A stretch of DNA of 64,000 bases from Moniliella sp. 'wahieum' (GCA_003971905.1 RSEE01000035.1:372001-436000), one strand, 5' to 3'. Shown: positions 1-12,191, numbered from the stretch's first letter. Notes: a model not told the origin generated them from the sequence alone. Translations and numbers: made by a program.

Positions 1-488
1 GCTTGAAAGCCAATGTGCCCCACACGTTCCTCCGCTGCATCATTTTTCTCCCTGTCGCTACATTCTTGCCTCGCTTAGGAACTGTTGAACGTTGAACACG
101 GGTTAGTGTTTTGAAACGGACTTCCAGCTGTTCCTTCTTTCCTACAATCAATACTACAGACTTTCCCTCGGTCACGTCACGAGATTGGGCAAACAACATC
201 ATCGGAAGATCGAGCCAAGTAGACAACAGCCACAGGGTGATGGCGTACACAGCTCGTACACAGGACTGCAGGGCAAAAGCGTGCTGAGCGCTGAAGGGAG
301 ACAGAGAGACCGGCCCACCGCTGTAGCGGACGCACACGAGAAAGAGAAAGCGAAACGAAACGAAACTTAGTAGAGACAGGAAGGACAAGAAAATGAGCTA
401 ACGTCAAGAGAGAAGAGGCGGGGCAGAAACAGAAAACGGAGGGCCGATCGGACACCACCCGCGGACGATAGACACTGCTGGCAGCACG
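1..488. other. Intergenic, downstream of the HMG gene
   Basis: No gene is supported here. The open frames are short, overlap on both strands and carry no recognisable domain. The segment lies 3' of the minus-strand HMG-box gene, so part of it is presumably its 3' untranslated region. It contains the word GTTGAACGTTGAAC near position 85, one of the short palindrome-centred words that recur between genes in this window. Confidence 0.5.
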
Positions 489-1975
489 TTACTGAGCCGA
501 GACGAGAGGCTTAGTATCAACCATCGGCACTGCCTTTTTCTTCTTGGACTTGAGCGGAGAGAGGGTGTGTGAGCAGCCTTGCTCTCAGGCTCTTCCGCCT
601 TTATGTCAAAAGAGATGCCGGGGGGCAAGCCTCTCGCTTGCAGCTGCTGAATCGTCGGATTGGTCGCTGCCATCTGGGCTGCAACGGACAGGCCAGCCTC
701 GTAGGCTTTGGTCGCAGCGGCGGCCGGGTTTAGGCCTTGGGACATGGCTTCATCATAGGTCTTGCGAGCCTCGTCATACCGCGCCTTGTCCTGCTCGGCC
801 TTCATAATGAAGGGCTTCTTTTCCTCCTCGGGAAGTTCGCGCCATTTGAGCGCGGCAAGAACACTCTGCTTGGTCATTTCTTCAGCTTCACCAAAGACTG
901 ACTTCTTCATCTCAGGAGATGCGCGGATGGCACGCAAAACAAAAAGTATGCGGACATAGGCTTCTTGGGAGCGTGGGGGTCCTTGAGATTCGACTTGCGA
1001 CTCTTGCCTGCCTTCCGTTGCTGCGTACGGTACGCGTTCTCCAGCTTAATGTCTTCCGGTGAAAGAGACTCCTTCCAACTGATCATGTCCTTCTCCCATT
1101 GGGCCTTGAGACGCAAGCTCTCCTGTTGATACTTGGCCTTTTTCGAAGCAGGCAACGCATTGTACTTTTCCCCAGCGGCCTTGGAGGCGTGCGCCACATT
1201 CATTCGCTCTCCAGGGTTGGCTTGACGAAGTGTGGCTAGCTCTTCGTTGAAGAAAAGCTGCCACGCCGAGGGGGCCTGTTTCGGCTGCTTAAGACGTGCA
1301 CGGAGAATCTTCTTGGGGGCCTCGGCAATCTTCTGTGAGGAGAAAAATAAAGGTTAGAATTTTCGACGTGGACCAAAGCGAATGGGACAGAGAAAACGAA
1401 AACGAAAACGAAGGGGTGCGCACCTCGGCTTTGGGTTTGGCCGCCTTGTTCACGGCGTGGGAAGCAGCGGAGACCATGTCGGTATAGGCGGCAGGGTTGT
1501 TCTGGGCACCCTGCGCGTTGTTGGCGAAGTAATGGGACTGGTAGGGCATGTAGTGCTGCATATTATTGGCCGCAGCGGCAGCCTGAGCGGCCCCAGCTGT
1601 GTTCTCGCCTTGAGCCGAATGGGCTTCGCCTCCCATGATTGCCGGGTTGACCATTGAGGTCTGGAAACCGCCGTAGACATTGGGGTTGTACCCGTAGCCA
1701 TATCCCTGCGGCAGGTTGTAGCCATAGACAGGGTGGTGATCTGTGTGAGAGGGAAGAGGAGAAAAGTGAGGTCAGGGAAGAGTGGAGGCGAGAGGGTTGG
1801 CCTTGACCAGCGCCTCCCCTACGCGTAACGCCAGGGCGGGGGGCGCTGAGTCAAACAGGACGTACTGGCGGAGGCGTACGCGTGCTCGCCACCCTGAGGC
1901 ATCTGGTGGGCCTGGGGGTGGGTGCCAAACTGGCTGGTGCATGTACGCGGCGTGTGCACTGGCCTGGCCTTCCAT
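489..1975 (-). CDS. Two-HMG-box DNA-binding protein
   Basis: This protein probably binds and bends DNA in the nucleus or mitochondrion. Three exons are visible. Exon 1 (1866-1975) is joined to exon 2 (1424-1740) across a GTACGT...CACAG intron (1741-1865), which restores codon AAT and the reading NHHPVYGYN. A second intron (1333-1423, GTGCGC...CTCACAG) leads to the long last exon. The N-terminal part is rich in Gln, Gly, Tyr and Ala. Box A begins at APSAWQLFFNEEL and box B at DPHAPKKPMSAYFLF, continuing as LRAIRASPEM in another frame because T4 at 936-939 is one base short. A further shift near 565 opens the basic tail LKSKKKKAVPMVDTK, which ends at the TAA at 489; another lies in exon 1. The domain assignment is firm. 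The exact orthologue (Exp1- or Abf2-like) is not established. Confidence 0.85.
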
Positions 1976-2522
1976 CGCGTCGGCACAGATGGTGGAGAGA
2001 GAACAGACGCGAGCCAGCGGCGCTGGCTCCTTTCGTCCGCCCTACGCGAGGCCCCGACGAGCCACACGTCAGGTCGTCGCGAAAAGCAGCGCCAGAGCGC
2101 CAGTGTACTTTGGGCATGGCATGGGGACAGTGCACCAGTCCAGCTGCCCCTGTCCCGAGCCCCGAAGGGCGCTCCAGTGCCTGCAGCAACACGCAGGGAA
2201 AACTTTCACGTCTCGTGTGGGATGCAGGCGTGCCCACGTGACCTTGACATGTGACATGCCTGACAATGGATGGGTTAGGCAGCCTGGTTGGTGCAGCCTG
2301 GTTCTACGTTCAGCTACAGAGCAGACCAGACATTCCCTTCTTAACCACCGCAGCTGCTCGGCGAATGAAGCTAGTAAGTGAGCAGCACCGAGTCTGACCC
2401 GAAACGTCCATACCCATACCATTGGCCCTCGAGCCTTGAGATGATGTGAGATGCGGCTGGGAGTGTAACGGCACGCATCGTGGCTCTGCGAATACAGATA
2501 CGACACGCGAGGATTGATCAAA
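1976..2522. other. Intergenic between HMG gene and EVE gene
   Basis: About 550 bases lie between the start of the HMG-box gene and the stop of the EVE gene, both on the minus strand. It should hold the HMG promoter and the 3' end of the EVE transcript. The frames here are GC-driven and overlap on both strands. I see no further gene. The word TTGACATGTGACATG occurs near 2248. Confidence 0.5.
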
Positions 2523-3340
2523 CTAGGGCCTCTTGGCCACACGTGCCGACCGTCTTCGTGGCGTGGCATCATCCCTAGCTACCATCTCATCCGCCTGTTT
2601 GGCCTTTTTCCTGCTCGGCTCGGCAGTCTCCCGTTCCTTCTCCTCATGAGCTGGCGAGGTGGTCCGCTTGACGGGAGCGGATTTAGCCGCACTCTTGGCG
2701 GCCGAAGTGCCTGGCACAGGCCAATGAGCACTATCAAACCCACCCTTGGCGCCAAGGAGAAGGACTGTCTCGTACGCCGTGGGAGGGACCGGTTGGACGC
2801 TCAGCCGACCAGGTTGGACGAGCGGCATGGCGCATATGGAAGCCAGTTGCTCGTCCGACAAGTAAGCCAGGTCCTCGCGCTGCTCGCGGGTGAGATGTTC
2901 CGGTTGCTTGAGTATCTTGAGCAGCCAGAGCGGGACATAGTGTGCTAGCCGGTCTTGCAGCTGGACGTCGACCATGTACCACCGTGCTGGCTTGGAAGAA
3001 GCAGGGTCGTATCCGTCTGCTGTGTGGTCAGGGTACCCTCCCGAACAATCTTGAGGGTTGCGACGACGCCTGGCAGCTTGGTATTGGAGTAGTACATCAA
3101 TCCCAGTTGTCCCACGCGCATGCGGTCGCGCATAAAGCCGCATGCTTGGGGGTTGCGCACCCCATCCCAGGAGGTAATGCGGTCGGGAAGCGCAGCAAGC
3201 GCCTCGACGCTCAGCGACACATCCTTCCCGTCTTCAAAACGCGGTTCGGGCTCGACTTTGAACAGCCACCTGTCGGTCGTCAGCGCTAGCTCCTTGGCTG
3301 TGGGCGTCATTCGGCGGGGCAGGGTGCGGTGGAGGACCAT
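2523..3340 (-). CDS. EVE-domain protein, THYN1-like
   Basis: EVE domains are PUA-like folds thought to read modified bases in DNA or RNA; fungal members are mostly unstudied. The N-terminal half carries the family pattern: WLFKVEPEPRFEDG, then SWDGVRNPQACGFMRDRM, then LMYYSNTKLPGVVATLKIV. The second half continues in a different frame with YPDHTADGYDP and PARWYMVDVQLQ, equivalent to the PRW-VDV strand of THYN1. One G missing from the run at 3036-3038 restores VREGYPDHTADGYDP, so this is one gene. Beyond the domain is a basic tail of about 60 residues rich in Lys, Ala, Ser and Pro with KRTTSP and SRKKAK, a plausible nuclear localisation region. No intron is needed. The start at 3340 is the first ATG in frame; a later in-frame Met, 10 codons on, is also possible. 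Confidence 0.8.
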
Positions 3341-4197
3341 GGATCATGTGTGCGATGCTCGCTTCTACCCGTACCCAACCCTTTGTTCGCCCCCGAGTAG
3401 GCCGGAGCTGCCCGAGCCAATCGCCGCGTTTCAACATTTCACGTTCTCCCTAAGCCCGCCGACTAAGCATGCCCTTGCTGCGTCCATATTACTCGCAGAA
3501 CTCGAACACTGATATACGAGAAGCATCTACCTGGGATGTTCTTCTTCGCTCATCCAGCGTCTGCTGGTCAACTATAGCCCGGCCTCACCTAAATCGAAAG
3601 TCAATGGGCATTTCCCTCCGCAGGTTAGGAGGCCCCGATGCCCCGCACCATTCGTTACCAAACCAAATGTAGTGTGCGCGTAACTAATTCGGTTGATGAG
3701 AGACTCGATTGAAGATGCCATGCAGGTATGGAGATGTGGGCACAACGGTCGAAAAAAATATGAGCGCGACGGTGGGAACTTTGGAGATGGTCCAACGTTC
3801 GTATGAAGCTATGAAGCTTAGGGTTAGTTGAAGCTTGAAGAGGCTCTTCAATGTTCTTCCCAGCTGTGGGGCCGGAGCGTAATAGCACCCTCATGTCATC
3901 ATGAAGAACGAACCGTGTTGAGGTTTGAAGGCTATTCAAGCTTAAGCTCTACACCTCTATATCGCTTCTGCCGTCAGTGCTGCCTTGATGTTAGACTTGC
4001 ACGATGATGTCTTAGTATGATGTGTGCTATGGTAGTAAGGCATCGTCGTTTTGTCGTTCTTATACGATTCTGTGCATGTGAAGCTTGAAAGTTACTTCTG
4101 TGTCCGATCACATTAAAACGGCCGTGACACATCTCCGCATCCATAGTGGAGCAAAAAGAAAAGCGATGGAAATGCAACAGTAAACACCCCTTTACAC
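3341..4197. other. Intergenic, about 0.86 kb
   Basis: No gene is visible between the EVE start and the metacaspase stop. Short repeated words such as GTTGAAGCTTGAAGAGG (3830 region) occur. The segment around 3641-3680 (ccattcgttaccaaacc) resembles segments at 14717 and 19049, suggesting a diverged dispersed repeat. Confidence 0.5.
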
Positions 4198-5670
4198 CTA
4201 GATGATGAAAGTGAGCGACATGTCGATGGGGTGGCTGGCCGACAACTATCAAAGAGAGTCCAGGTCAGCAGGGTAGTAAGAAACAGACAAAAGATAAAAA
4301 CGTACCTGGGGCTTTTGCGAGTATTTGGCCACGAGCTCGTCGCGTACAGCATTGAGCAGCTGGTTGTAGGTCAAGCGGGGATACTTGTTCATCACCGTAA
4401 TAAACGCCCAAGAGCAAGCACCGGTAGCCTTGTTAGCTTCAATTGCGTCTGCGGACGTCTGCGAATCCTTGCATCCCGATAGCATCACCACATCTGCCCC
4501 TGAGGAGCGAGTAAGCTTGGTCTTATTCTTGGCCACAGAAGTTCTCCTGGCTGCTACGGCGGTGCTGAACAAGCCCGTGACCACACCGATCAAATCACCT
4601 TGAACATAGTCTGCCGCAGCCACAAGCATGCCCTTACCGATTCCGGTCCAGATTTTGGCCTCCTTGACCTTGCCACTAGTTGCGTAGACGTATGGCAAAT
4701 CAAGTACCGTACCCGAATGGCACGAGTCGAACAGGGCGGTCAAGCGACAGCCAACGGGGAGGGGACGGACCATGATCGCATGCAGCTCATCATCTTCCAT
4801 TTGGCCCGTGATCCGAAAGTCGACCGGAATGATCGTCTCGTTCAGGCCGTCAGTCTCGTCCCCTTGACGAGCCTGTACCTGGCCACCGTGGCCAGAGTAC
4901 TGGAAAAAGAGCGCGTCGCCCGGGCTGGCCCCGGCCACAAGCCAGTGCATGGCGGCGGTCATGTTGGCACGGGTGGGATGGCTCCGCGGGTTGGGGTCAC
5001 GGTCAGTCAGGATGACCATGTCCTCTGGCCTGTAATTGCACCGGGTAATCAAAAAGTTGCGGACATTGTCCACATCGTTCCAGCAGCCTCGTAGCGCAGC
5101 ATTAGAACCAACATAGTTGATGCCAATCAGCAACGCCTTGCGCTTGCCCGTCATGGTTGAGTACTCGTAGTGCATCCCGTTTTCCATGACCTGACCAGTG
5201 GGGCGAACGTAACGGACTGGCATATTCTGATACGCTGGGGGACCAATCGGGCCTTGGGGAGCAACTCCCCACCCCACAGTAAGCGGAGGACCGGAGGGGG
5301 TAGAGCAGCAGGCAGCCCCGACGGCTGAGGCGGAGGCGGAGGCTGGGGGGGAAAGCCCCCTCCCTGGTGGTACCCAGGCCCCGGAGGGGGGCCAGGCATG
5401 GGCGGATACCCTCCCCCGGGAGGACCGTACCCTTGCGGGGGGGGAGGAGGAGGGCCAGCCTGATGGGCAAAGCCACCTCCCATGTTGTATTGTAGTTGTA
5501 GTTGTCAGGGAAGCCGCCACCATTGCCCTGGGGGAAAGGAGGAGGGCCAGGCTGCGGGGCCCAACTGAGAGGGCAGAGGAAAGTATGGAGGAGTCAGCCT
5601 GCCGCACGGAGGCGGAAGAGGGTCGAATATAAGAAGCACGTACCTGCCATGAGGATTGTGGCCGAGAAGG
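4198..5670 (-). CDS. MCA1: Type I metacaspase
   Basis: Metacaspases are Ca2+-activated cysteine proteases cutting after Arg/Lys, acting in protein quality control and stress death. The p20 core starts at RKALLIGINYVGSNAALRGC. The catalytic His sits in FFQYSGHGGQ and the catalytic Cys in ALFDSCHSGT, so the dyad is intact. The C-terminus needs an intron (4246-4305, GTACGT...GATAG): KPQ is then followed by LSASHPIDMSLTFII and a TAG at 4198, the expected family ending. N-terminal to the core is a Pro/Gly/Tyr/Gln-rich prodomain (PPPPPPQGYGPPGGGYPPM) in another frame. Two single-base gaps, near 5489 and near 5310, would join it to the core. A further intron is likely at about 5566-5643. The start codon is not resolved; the given end is an estimate. 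Confidence 0.9.
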
Positions 5671-6950
5671 ACATTCGGGCGTGAGAAGGAAGGAAACGAC
5701 GGAAGAGAAGGGTGGATGTAGTGAGGTAGACTAGGAGGAGGAGGTGGAGGGAGGAGAAGAATGGTTGGGGGGCAGAGGGAGGAGACGAAGTCTTCAGGAG
5801 GTTGAGCAATTATTTGGGCCTGGACATTATGGAGGGCTAGCACATTGAGGACAGGAACAGGCGAACAACCCCATCGATCCTCTTCTCTGGTGGTGTGGCC
5901 ACATAGTACAGGCATACTCGGCTAGGATGTGACTGTGACGCTGCGGAGACTGCCGTAGCATCGATAGCAATGGCATGCTGTCCTGTGGCGCCGCAGCCAG
6001 GCACAGCACCTCGCCACTCTGTCCCACGGTACCGCATCCCGGTCTCCTCTGTCCGCGCAACGCACGGAGTACCAGACCGAGTACTGCGTATACTGACTGG
6101 TACGGAAGCCCTGGTGGGATGGATGATTCCGATGAGTGCTGTTCGATATCGATATAGCTGATGGATGATGTGTGGCGTGTGACGCGTGAATGTGGGGTTG
6201 GATCCAGCATGGGGCCGGGCTGCTGCATGCGCTGCACCCGGACTAACCCTGGGCCAGAGTGGTGGCCAGCCGATGGAGAACCCAACGTACGTACACCGCA
6301 CTCATTATGCTGCTTTTGTTGCTATGCGCCAAGTGCGAAGCACTACGTACGAAGTGCTCTCTGCCCCCCTCGGCCCGGCTGCCCTTCAGGCACACCCAGC
6401 CGGCTCGAAGCTTGAAAGCGCTTGGCTTGGCGCTCTGCACATCCTTTTGCATAGCTTGGGTCGTGGGATGCCGCGAGTGCGAGGAGGCCTCTGTCCAGTT
6501 CGTCACGCCTATGTACATCCAAGCCGGCTGCGGCGCCTGTGCTGGGCGGGTGCAGGTCCTTAGTGCCTCCCCCTGCCTCCCCTGGACCCCTGAGATCTGT
6601 GATCGATGATCGATGATCTGAGATTGGATACTGGGCGATTGCCCATGGCGCCCATGTCACATGTCACTTGAAAGGAGAATTGCAATGTTCAACGTTCCAC
6701 TCATGTTCGAGTTTCACATCATGCACCAGTGCTTCTATGTACTCAGTACTCCCCAGTGCGCGTGCTCCGCCTAAAAAGCGAACCAGGGCGCATAATGCCG
6801 TGCGTACCGGTCCCATGGGAGTCCCACATCCCATGTCCCGTGTCACATGTCCCAAGCCATATCGCGAGTACCTGGTCTCGGACCTCAGTCGTTCCAATGC
6901 ACCATGCACCGACGGGCGCGCACAACAGGGCACAACCCCCTCTTTTCTGT
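5671..6950. other. Intergenic, about 1.3 kb
   Basis: This stretch lies upstream of the metacaspase and downstream of the coiled-coil gene. Open frames are present on both strands but none has a domain, splice pattern or codon pattern that marks a gene. It contains short words such as GATCGATGATCGATGATC (6600), CATGTCACATGTCAC (6655) and ACTCAGTACTC (6735). Confidence 0.45.
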
Positions 6951-7082
6951 CGGGAGCCATTCGCTCCAGCTGCTCAAGCAAGCCATTCGCTTCAGCTGCT
7001 CGAGGGAGCCATTCGCCTCAGCTGCTCGAGGGAGCCATTCGCCTCAGCTGCTCGAGGGAGCCATTCGCTCCAGCCGCTCAAC
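6951..7082. repeat. Tandem repeat, 26-base unit, about 5 copies
   Basis: A 26-base unit containing GGAGCCATTCGCCTCAG and CTGCTCGAG is repeated head to tail about five times. The last copies are nearly identical and the outer ones diverged (CTCCAG for CTCAG, CTCAAG for CTCGAG). Because 26 is not a multiple of three, the array cannot be a coding repeat. It overlaps only the apparent 3' end of the downstream coiled-coil gene. Confidence 0.85.
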
Positions 7083-10000
7083 GTTCAACTCCACCATCCA
7101 TCCTGGTCCACTTGGACCACATGGTCCAGGCCATCCGGGACCAATGGGACCCAGCGCGACGGGCTTGGTCCTCCCGCCGCACTGGCAACAGCAGGATCCT
7201 TTTCCTCGGAGGAAAAAGTAGAAGGATACCAGGTCGGCGCGTAGCAACAGGCAGCGGCAAAGCGGCCAGAGGCAAGGATGTGGGCGGCGGGGAGACTTTC
7301 ATCTTGGTGGGTGATAGGTAGGGTGTGGTTGGTAAAGTAGGAGTAGGAGTAGGCGGGCGCGGAGCGAGTGGCGGGGTGGTCTCGGTCTCAACACCTTCCT
7401 CTTTTTCCACGCAAGACTCCGCCTGTGGCCGGACAAGTTGGTGTGGCTCTTGACTGTTTGGCGTACCCCCATCCCCACCGGGTTGACCTTCATCGATGGG
7501 TAGGGTACCATTCGGAATGGGAGGCGCATTCCCGCTTGGTCCGTCCTTTTGTGCATCCGGAACGAGGGCAGGGGAAGAGCGGATGACGATCTGTCGTTGG
7601 AGCAAAGCGATTATGTTCTCACGGTCCTGGACGCGACGCAGCAGCTCCGTCCGTTCACCAAGCGAGCGATTCACCATCCTGTTCTGGGCGGCAAGAGACT
7701 CTTGTTTCTGGAGCATCTTGACTTGGGCTTCTGCCATGCGATCCGTCACGATGCGAATCTGCTTGTGGGATTCCGTTCCTGCACGCTCGGATGCTTGGAC
7801 CAGTTGTGCATACCGGGCCAGCTGCACTTTGTGGTCGTCCCTCTCTTTCCTCAAAGTAGATTGAACAGATTGGATCTCCTCGTTGGCCAATCGGATGCGT
7901 TGCTGCACTCTGTCGTGCTCTTCCATCAGCTGCATCATGCTTGATACCGACTGTTCCTCCGCCGCGGCAACACTTGCAAGCTCCCATCGAAATTGGTCCC
8001 GCTGAGTACGGGCGTGTACAGCACGCAGCCCATCCAAGACAGTCTCCATCGTCGCCTCGTTCCGTTTCTTTTCGGTATGAGCAAGAGCAGCTTGAACCTG
8101 GTTGACTTGGGTCCTCAGGTCATTGATCAAATCATGCTGAGTACGAGACTGGGCTGTAGCTTCGAGTAGCGAGGCACTTTTCTCCCTCACAGATTGGCTG
8201 AGAGAAACGACCTGCTGTTGAAGCACCCCCCGTTCCTCCTGCAGGATCGGTATCACCATCTCGTCTGCCCACGTGGGCCCGCGGAAGGGAAAAGGAACCG
8301 TCCGTCCCAACGCCGGAGCCGTGGCGTGAGGCATAGTGACTTGGCGGTGTTGGGTTTGCAGGAGTTGAGCCAGGACAAGGTGGGAATGCTCTTGTTTCTC
8401 CTTTAACTGTTCAACCAGCTCCAAGGTACGCACCCGAGCTGCATGCCGTTCGAATGAAGCGCCGGTACGGCGTATCAAGTCGACTAAGCTCGCGGTAGCA
8501 GTTGGCTCAGGTTCCGCAACCTCCTGTTCTGAATCAGCCGACGACGATCTGGTTGGTTCGGTCACAGGAAAGCCTCCTGCACAATGGCCCTTGCTCATGT
8601 CTCTCCCTTTTCCTGCCTCGTCAGGAACCCCATACGAGGATGACGGAGGTTCATCCTGGAAGAGAAGAGGCAGCCCACCTTCACTCCATCTCGCCACCTT
8701 GCCCATAAAGTCGTACATGGACGATTCCACATCTCCTCGTACCTCTTCGCAAAAGTCTTCAAACCAGTCCGTAACCATGGGCAAGGCCATTGCGCTAACA
8801 AGGCCGACTTGGGAACTGTGACTCGGACCGAGGGCGCTCTTGATGGCGCCCACCATTCGGTCAATCAGGCCCGCCGAGAGCATATCCAACTGAAGCCTCA
8901 CTTGATCGCTCCCTCGGTGGGAAGGGGAAACGTGGTCCGACGGCAATGAGTTTGCGCCCTTCTCGTCGGGTAAATCAAGGCCATCCTCTTGGTTCGTACT
9001 TCCACTTTTGCGTGGGTCACGTAGGGCGAGAAGAACATCGTGAATATGAGAGCTGGAATGGATGGCGGCCTTGAGCTCATCCACCGCCCCCTTCATCCTG
9101 TCCAACGAAGCAAATAAGGAGGGCCAGGACACAGGGGCGAGTCGGGCCAACGTCCCCTTGACCTGCTCCAGATCCAAATTCAAGCGATGGCTTGCTTCGT
9201 ACAGTGCGATTGCACCTTGGAGACCGTCTGCTGCCGTGCTGGCCATATCGCCCCTCTCCACCGCCGGCAGACCCGCCGTCACCATTTGGGCTGGATTCCT
9301 TTCCGGGACGTTGCTAGCCTCTTTCGAATCACGCCGGGTTCCCCCCCACCCTTGTAGCTAATTCGGTGGACAAAGAGCGTGGGAGGTCCGGGGCGTGCCC
9401 AGTTCCGTGGGGAGAAGGGTGCATAGGCGAAGAAGCATGCAACGAGCGATCAACCGACTCATGTTCCTGAATTGCCTCCCTGTCCTCGGGCACAGGGAAT
9501 GAAGGAACGGCGCTACTGACACTTTGCGGCGAGGACACCATTGCAGGCTTACTGAAGAGACCAATCGAGTCTACCAGATGCGATATCCACGCGTCCACAC
9601 ATTTCTCCACCCTGTCGGTAAATGGATCGAGAGAGCCAGGTGCATCCAGCTGGATCGGTGGCGGTAGCTCGAGCGCCCACGATTGCCCTGCTGCCTTCCT
9701 CGTTCCATCAGGTTGTGGCGGAGGTGAGAAGCGGTCGATGAAGATCCGATCTCCTACCATGAATGGCGAGACTTCTTGGGATGAAGATGTAGCCATATCT
9801 TCGTCAATGGAAGACGCTTGCACCGGCGGACGGGGCGCTGAACCATCGTCACTCTCGTTGCATGGGTCTTGGCGGACGATTCCGAGAGAGGAGGGCTGGA
9901 TCTTCGGATTCGGTTGGGATGGGAGACGAAGGAGATCTATATATAGTACATCATAACCGTGTTAGTGTGTTTGGGGGAGAAGACGAGGGTGAGGATACGT

Positions 10001-10955
10001 GCATACCTTGCGATGGCGAGTGAAACGCGATCGGGATTGGCGTTTGTTCGAAGGCACGACTGGTTAGCAGCGCATCTGTTTCATCCCCATGAGATGTTGG
10101 AGCCAACCCATCCAAAGGATTCTTAGTCTCGCCCCCCGATTCCCCCACCAAGATCTCCGGCGAGGTGAAGGCGGCAGCAGCGACGGGTAGCGTCAGTGTT
10201 CCCTCAGCGTCACTTGGTCGTGTGCGTAACAAAGCTGGGGCGTCAATGCTGCTTTGCGGATGCGCAGATGGCTTAATGGGGTACTTGACTTCCTCCTTGG
10301 TGGACCAAAGGGATGGGGCGGCCGTTAGGATACAAGTAGGATTGATAGTCGTGCAGCTTTGCCGTCCTGATCCCGATCCTGAGCCCTGCACCAAATCCTT
10401 TTCGGGTTCGATGTTGCTCTTGCTCATTTGGCTCGGTAGCGGGCTAGGCACCCCCCCCAACCTGGAACAAGCATGGCCGAGGCACTACATGAAGCAAGGT
10501 AAGTGTGGGTTTCAATGCATAGAGCGCGAGAGTGGTACACACTTCGAATCCGGACCTGGTGGACTAAATGGACTGGCTTTGTCCTGTTGACCAACCACAG
10601 CGGTCGTGTTTCCCGTCAAGTTCACGGGAAGTACTACACCTGGGACCAGAGCAAGGGGGGGAGGGAGAAGCTGATCCGGCGTGTTCGGATGCACATCGTG
10701 CTCCTGGCTCGCAGACTGGGGAGTGCAACCAAGACGAGGTTGAACGATGCTCTGCAATGGTCCCTGCTGTGGGTCGGATACTGCGTTCGGTGAAACATCG
10801 CGGGGGCGATGGTCGTTCCGGAGAGGGAGTAAACTAGGACCGCCATAAGCACGTGGGGTGTAGGGCGCTGTCCCGTTAGTTGGATCCGGTGGATTGCCTT
10901 TCTCCATCAGGAAATTGGGGGTTCCAGAATATGGTGGATCGGTGTTGGCTGCCAT
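7078..10955 (-). CDS. Large coiled-coil protein, unrecognised
   Basis: I do not recognise this protein of about 1240 residues. Three exons are clear: 10543-10955, 10007-10461 and 7078-9936. The introns are 10462-10542 (GTGTGT...TTCCAG) and 9937-10006 (GTATGC...ATATAG), and both junctions keep the frame. The first 430 residues are Ser/Pro/Thr-rich and look disordered. The centre is a long coiled coil (for example VRTLELVEQLKEKQEHSHL and ERGVLQQQVVSLSQSVREK), ending about residue 1110. A Pro/Thr-rich tail follows. One frame break lies in the C7 run at 9341-9347; one G fewer gives GGTRRDSKEASNVPE and rejoins the frame. The last 60 residues are low complexity and the true stop is uncertain. A structural or scaffold role is only inference. 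Confidence 0.7.
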
Positions 10956-12191
10956 GTTGGCCGGGGTACAGCAGCGCCCAATGTCCCAATGTGAGTAGGC
11001 GGAGAGCTAGCCCTGCGGAGAGCAGCTCCCTGACCTCCGCTTAGGCAGACCTTTAATCCAACACAATAACCCCTCAGTGTGTACACACCCACACTGAGAC
11101 GGCCGATTGGGATGCGAATGTGACTTGGTACAGAGGAACGAGCCAGTGATTGGTGGAAGCAGAGAGAGAGAGAGGAGGAAGCGCAATGTACTGTGAGATG
11201 GAGCAGACGAGAGGGAAGCCGCGGCACTGCAGGTGGTAGGGGGAAAGGGTAGATGGGGACTGAGTACTGGGGGAGACGAGCTGAACCGACCAAGCAAGCC
11301 CATCGTTTTGCACGATTGCCAGTGTACTAAAGTTTGTATGTTGCAAGCCTCCGATAGACCCCGGAATCCAGATCCCTCTTAGCGCCTAGTTTGCGCGCCC
11401 ACCTGCGCGGCTCACAGCACATGTGGCCTGTGCGTTACACGCGCCCGGTGCTGGACAACATGGTGGCGTAAAGTTGCCCCTGGCGGGGGGGGCGTCTTTT
11501 TATCCAGGAAAGCCACCTAGGGCCTAACGCGCCTCAACGCCTAATAAAGGCGTACAAGGTTTATCGACAACTTGCTGATCGATGAACGAACGATCGATAG
11601 GTGAGTACGAACAACGTTGATGTGGAGATTTTGGTGCTCGACTCACTGAGTGGCTCGGTAGTACTGACTAGTTGGCTCCTTCTTGTCTGCCCACTAGCGC
11701 TCCCAACAACAACGACCAACGAGTCATCAGCTCGCCGATGCTGCCAATTCCATCTTTGGGGTTCCGCCGATTGTATCATAGCATACCAGCCCACACCAAG
11801 GCCTACTGTCAACGTCAGAATCAATGCCTTGCTCATGGCAAGGGCCGTATAGCAAAGAAGCTCATTGAAGCGCCTAGTCACAGGGAGGGAGAGCCACGGT
11901 GAGGAAACAGGACAGAGGGATGAATTCGGATGATCAATGAGATCGCAGTGACGCTTAACCAAAAGCGAATGAGACCAGACGGCGGGATAACAACAAATAC
12001 CACATGAAAGAAGGGACATGCATGGTCACGGAACACGAGGGATGGTGGTGGCAGCGAAAGCGAGGGAGTAGTGCATCTTGATCCGACCAGCATACTGAGG
12101 GCCCAAAGGGGCAGGGCACATGAAAGGGGACAAGTCCGTGGAGGGGTAGTTTATGCGAGGGAAGGAAGGGTTCAAGCGAGGGAGAAATGGT
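10956..12191. other. Intergenic, about 1.2 kb, with one weak small ORF
   Basis: Promoter side of the coiled-coil gene and 3' side of the membrane-protein gene. It has purine-rich stretches (AGAGAGAGAGAG near 11161) and one weak candidate small ORF listed separately. Nothing else is supported. Confidence 0.45.
11561..11836 (-). CDS. Possible small membrane protein, low support
   Basis: An ATG at 11836 opens 91 codons. It begins MSKALILTLTVGLGVGWYAM, a plausible single hydrophobic helix or mitochondrial/secretory leader, and then becomes polar and Ser/Thr-rich. It has no recognised domain. A GTATGC donor lies inside the helix-coding part, so the real C-terminus could be spliced differently. 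It may equally be a chance ORF. Confidence 0.25.
   Translation of the reverse strand: MSKALILTLTVGLGVGWYAMIQSAEPQRWNWQHRRADDSLVVVVGSASGQTRRSQLVSTTEPLSESSTKISTSTLFVLTYRSFVHRSASCR

Noticed and set aside
1782-2381. A 199-codon open frame on + upstream of the EVE gene
   Set aside because: Overlaps the HMG 5' exon and promoter on the opposite strand; Arg/Pro/Ala-rich composition, no domain.
6951-7082. CRISPR-like array
   Set aside because: Repeats are contiguous without spacers, and the organism is a eukaryote.
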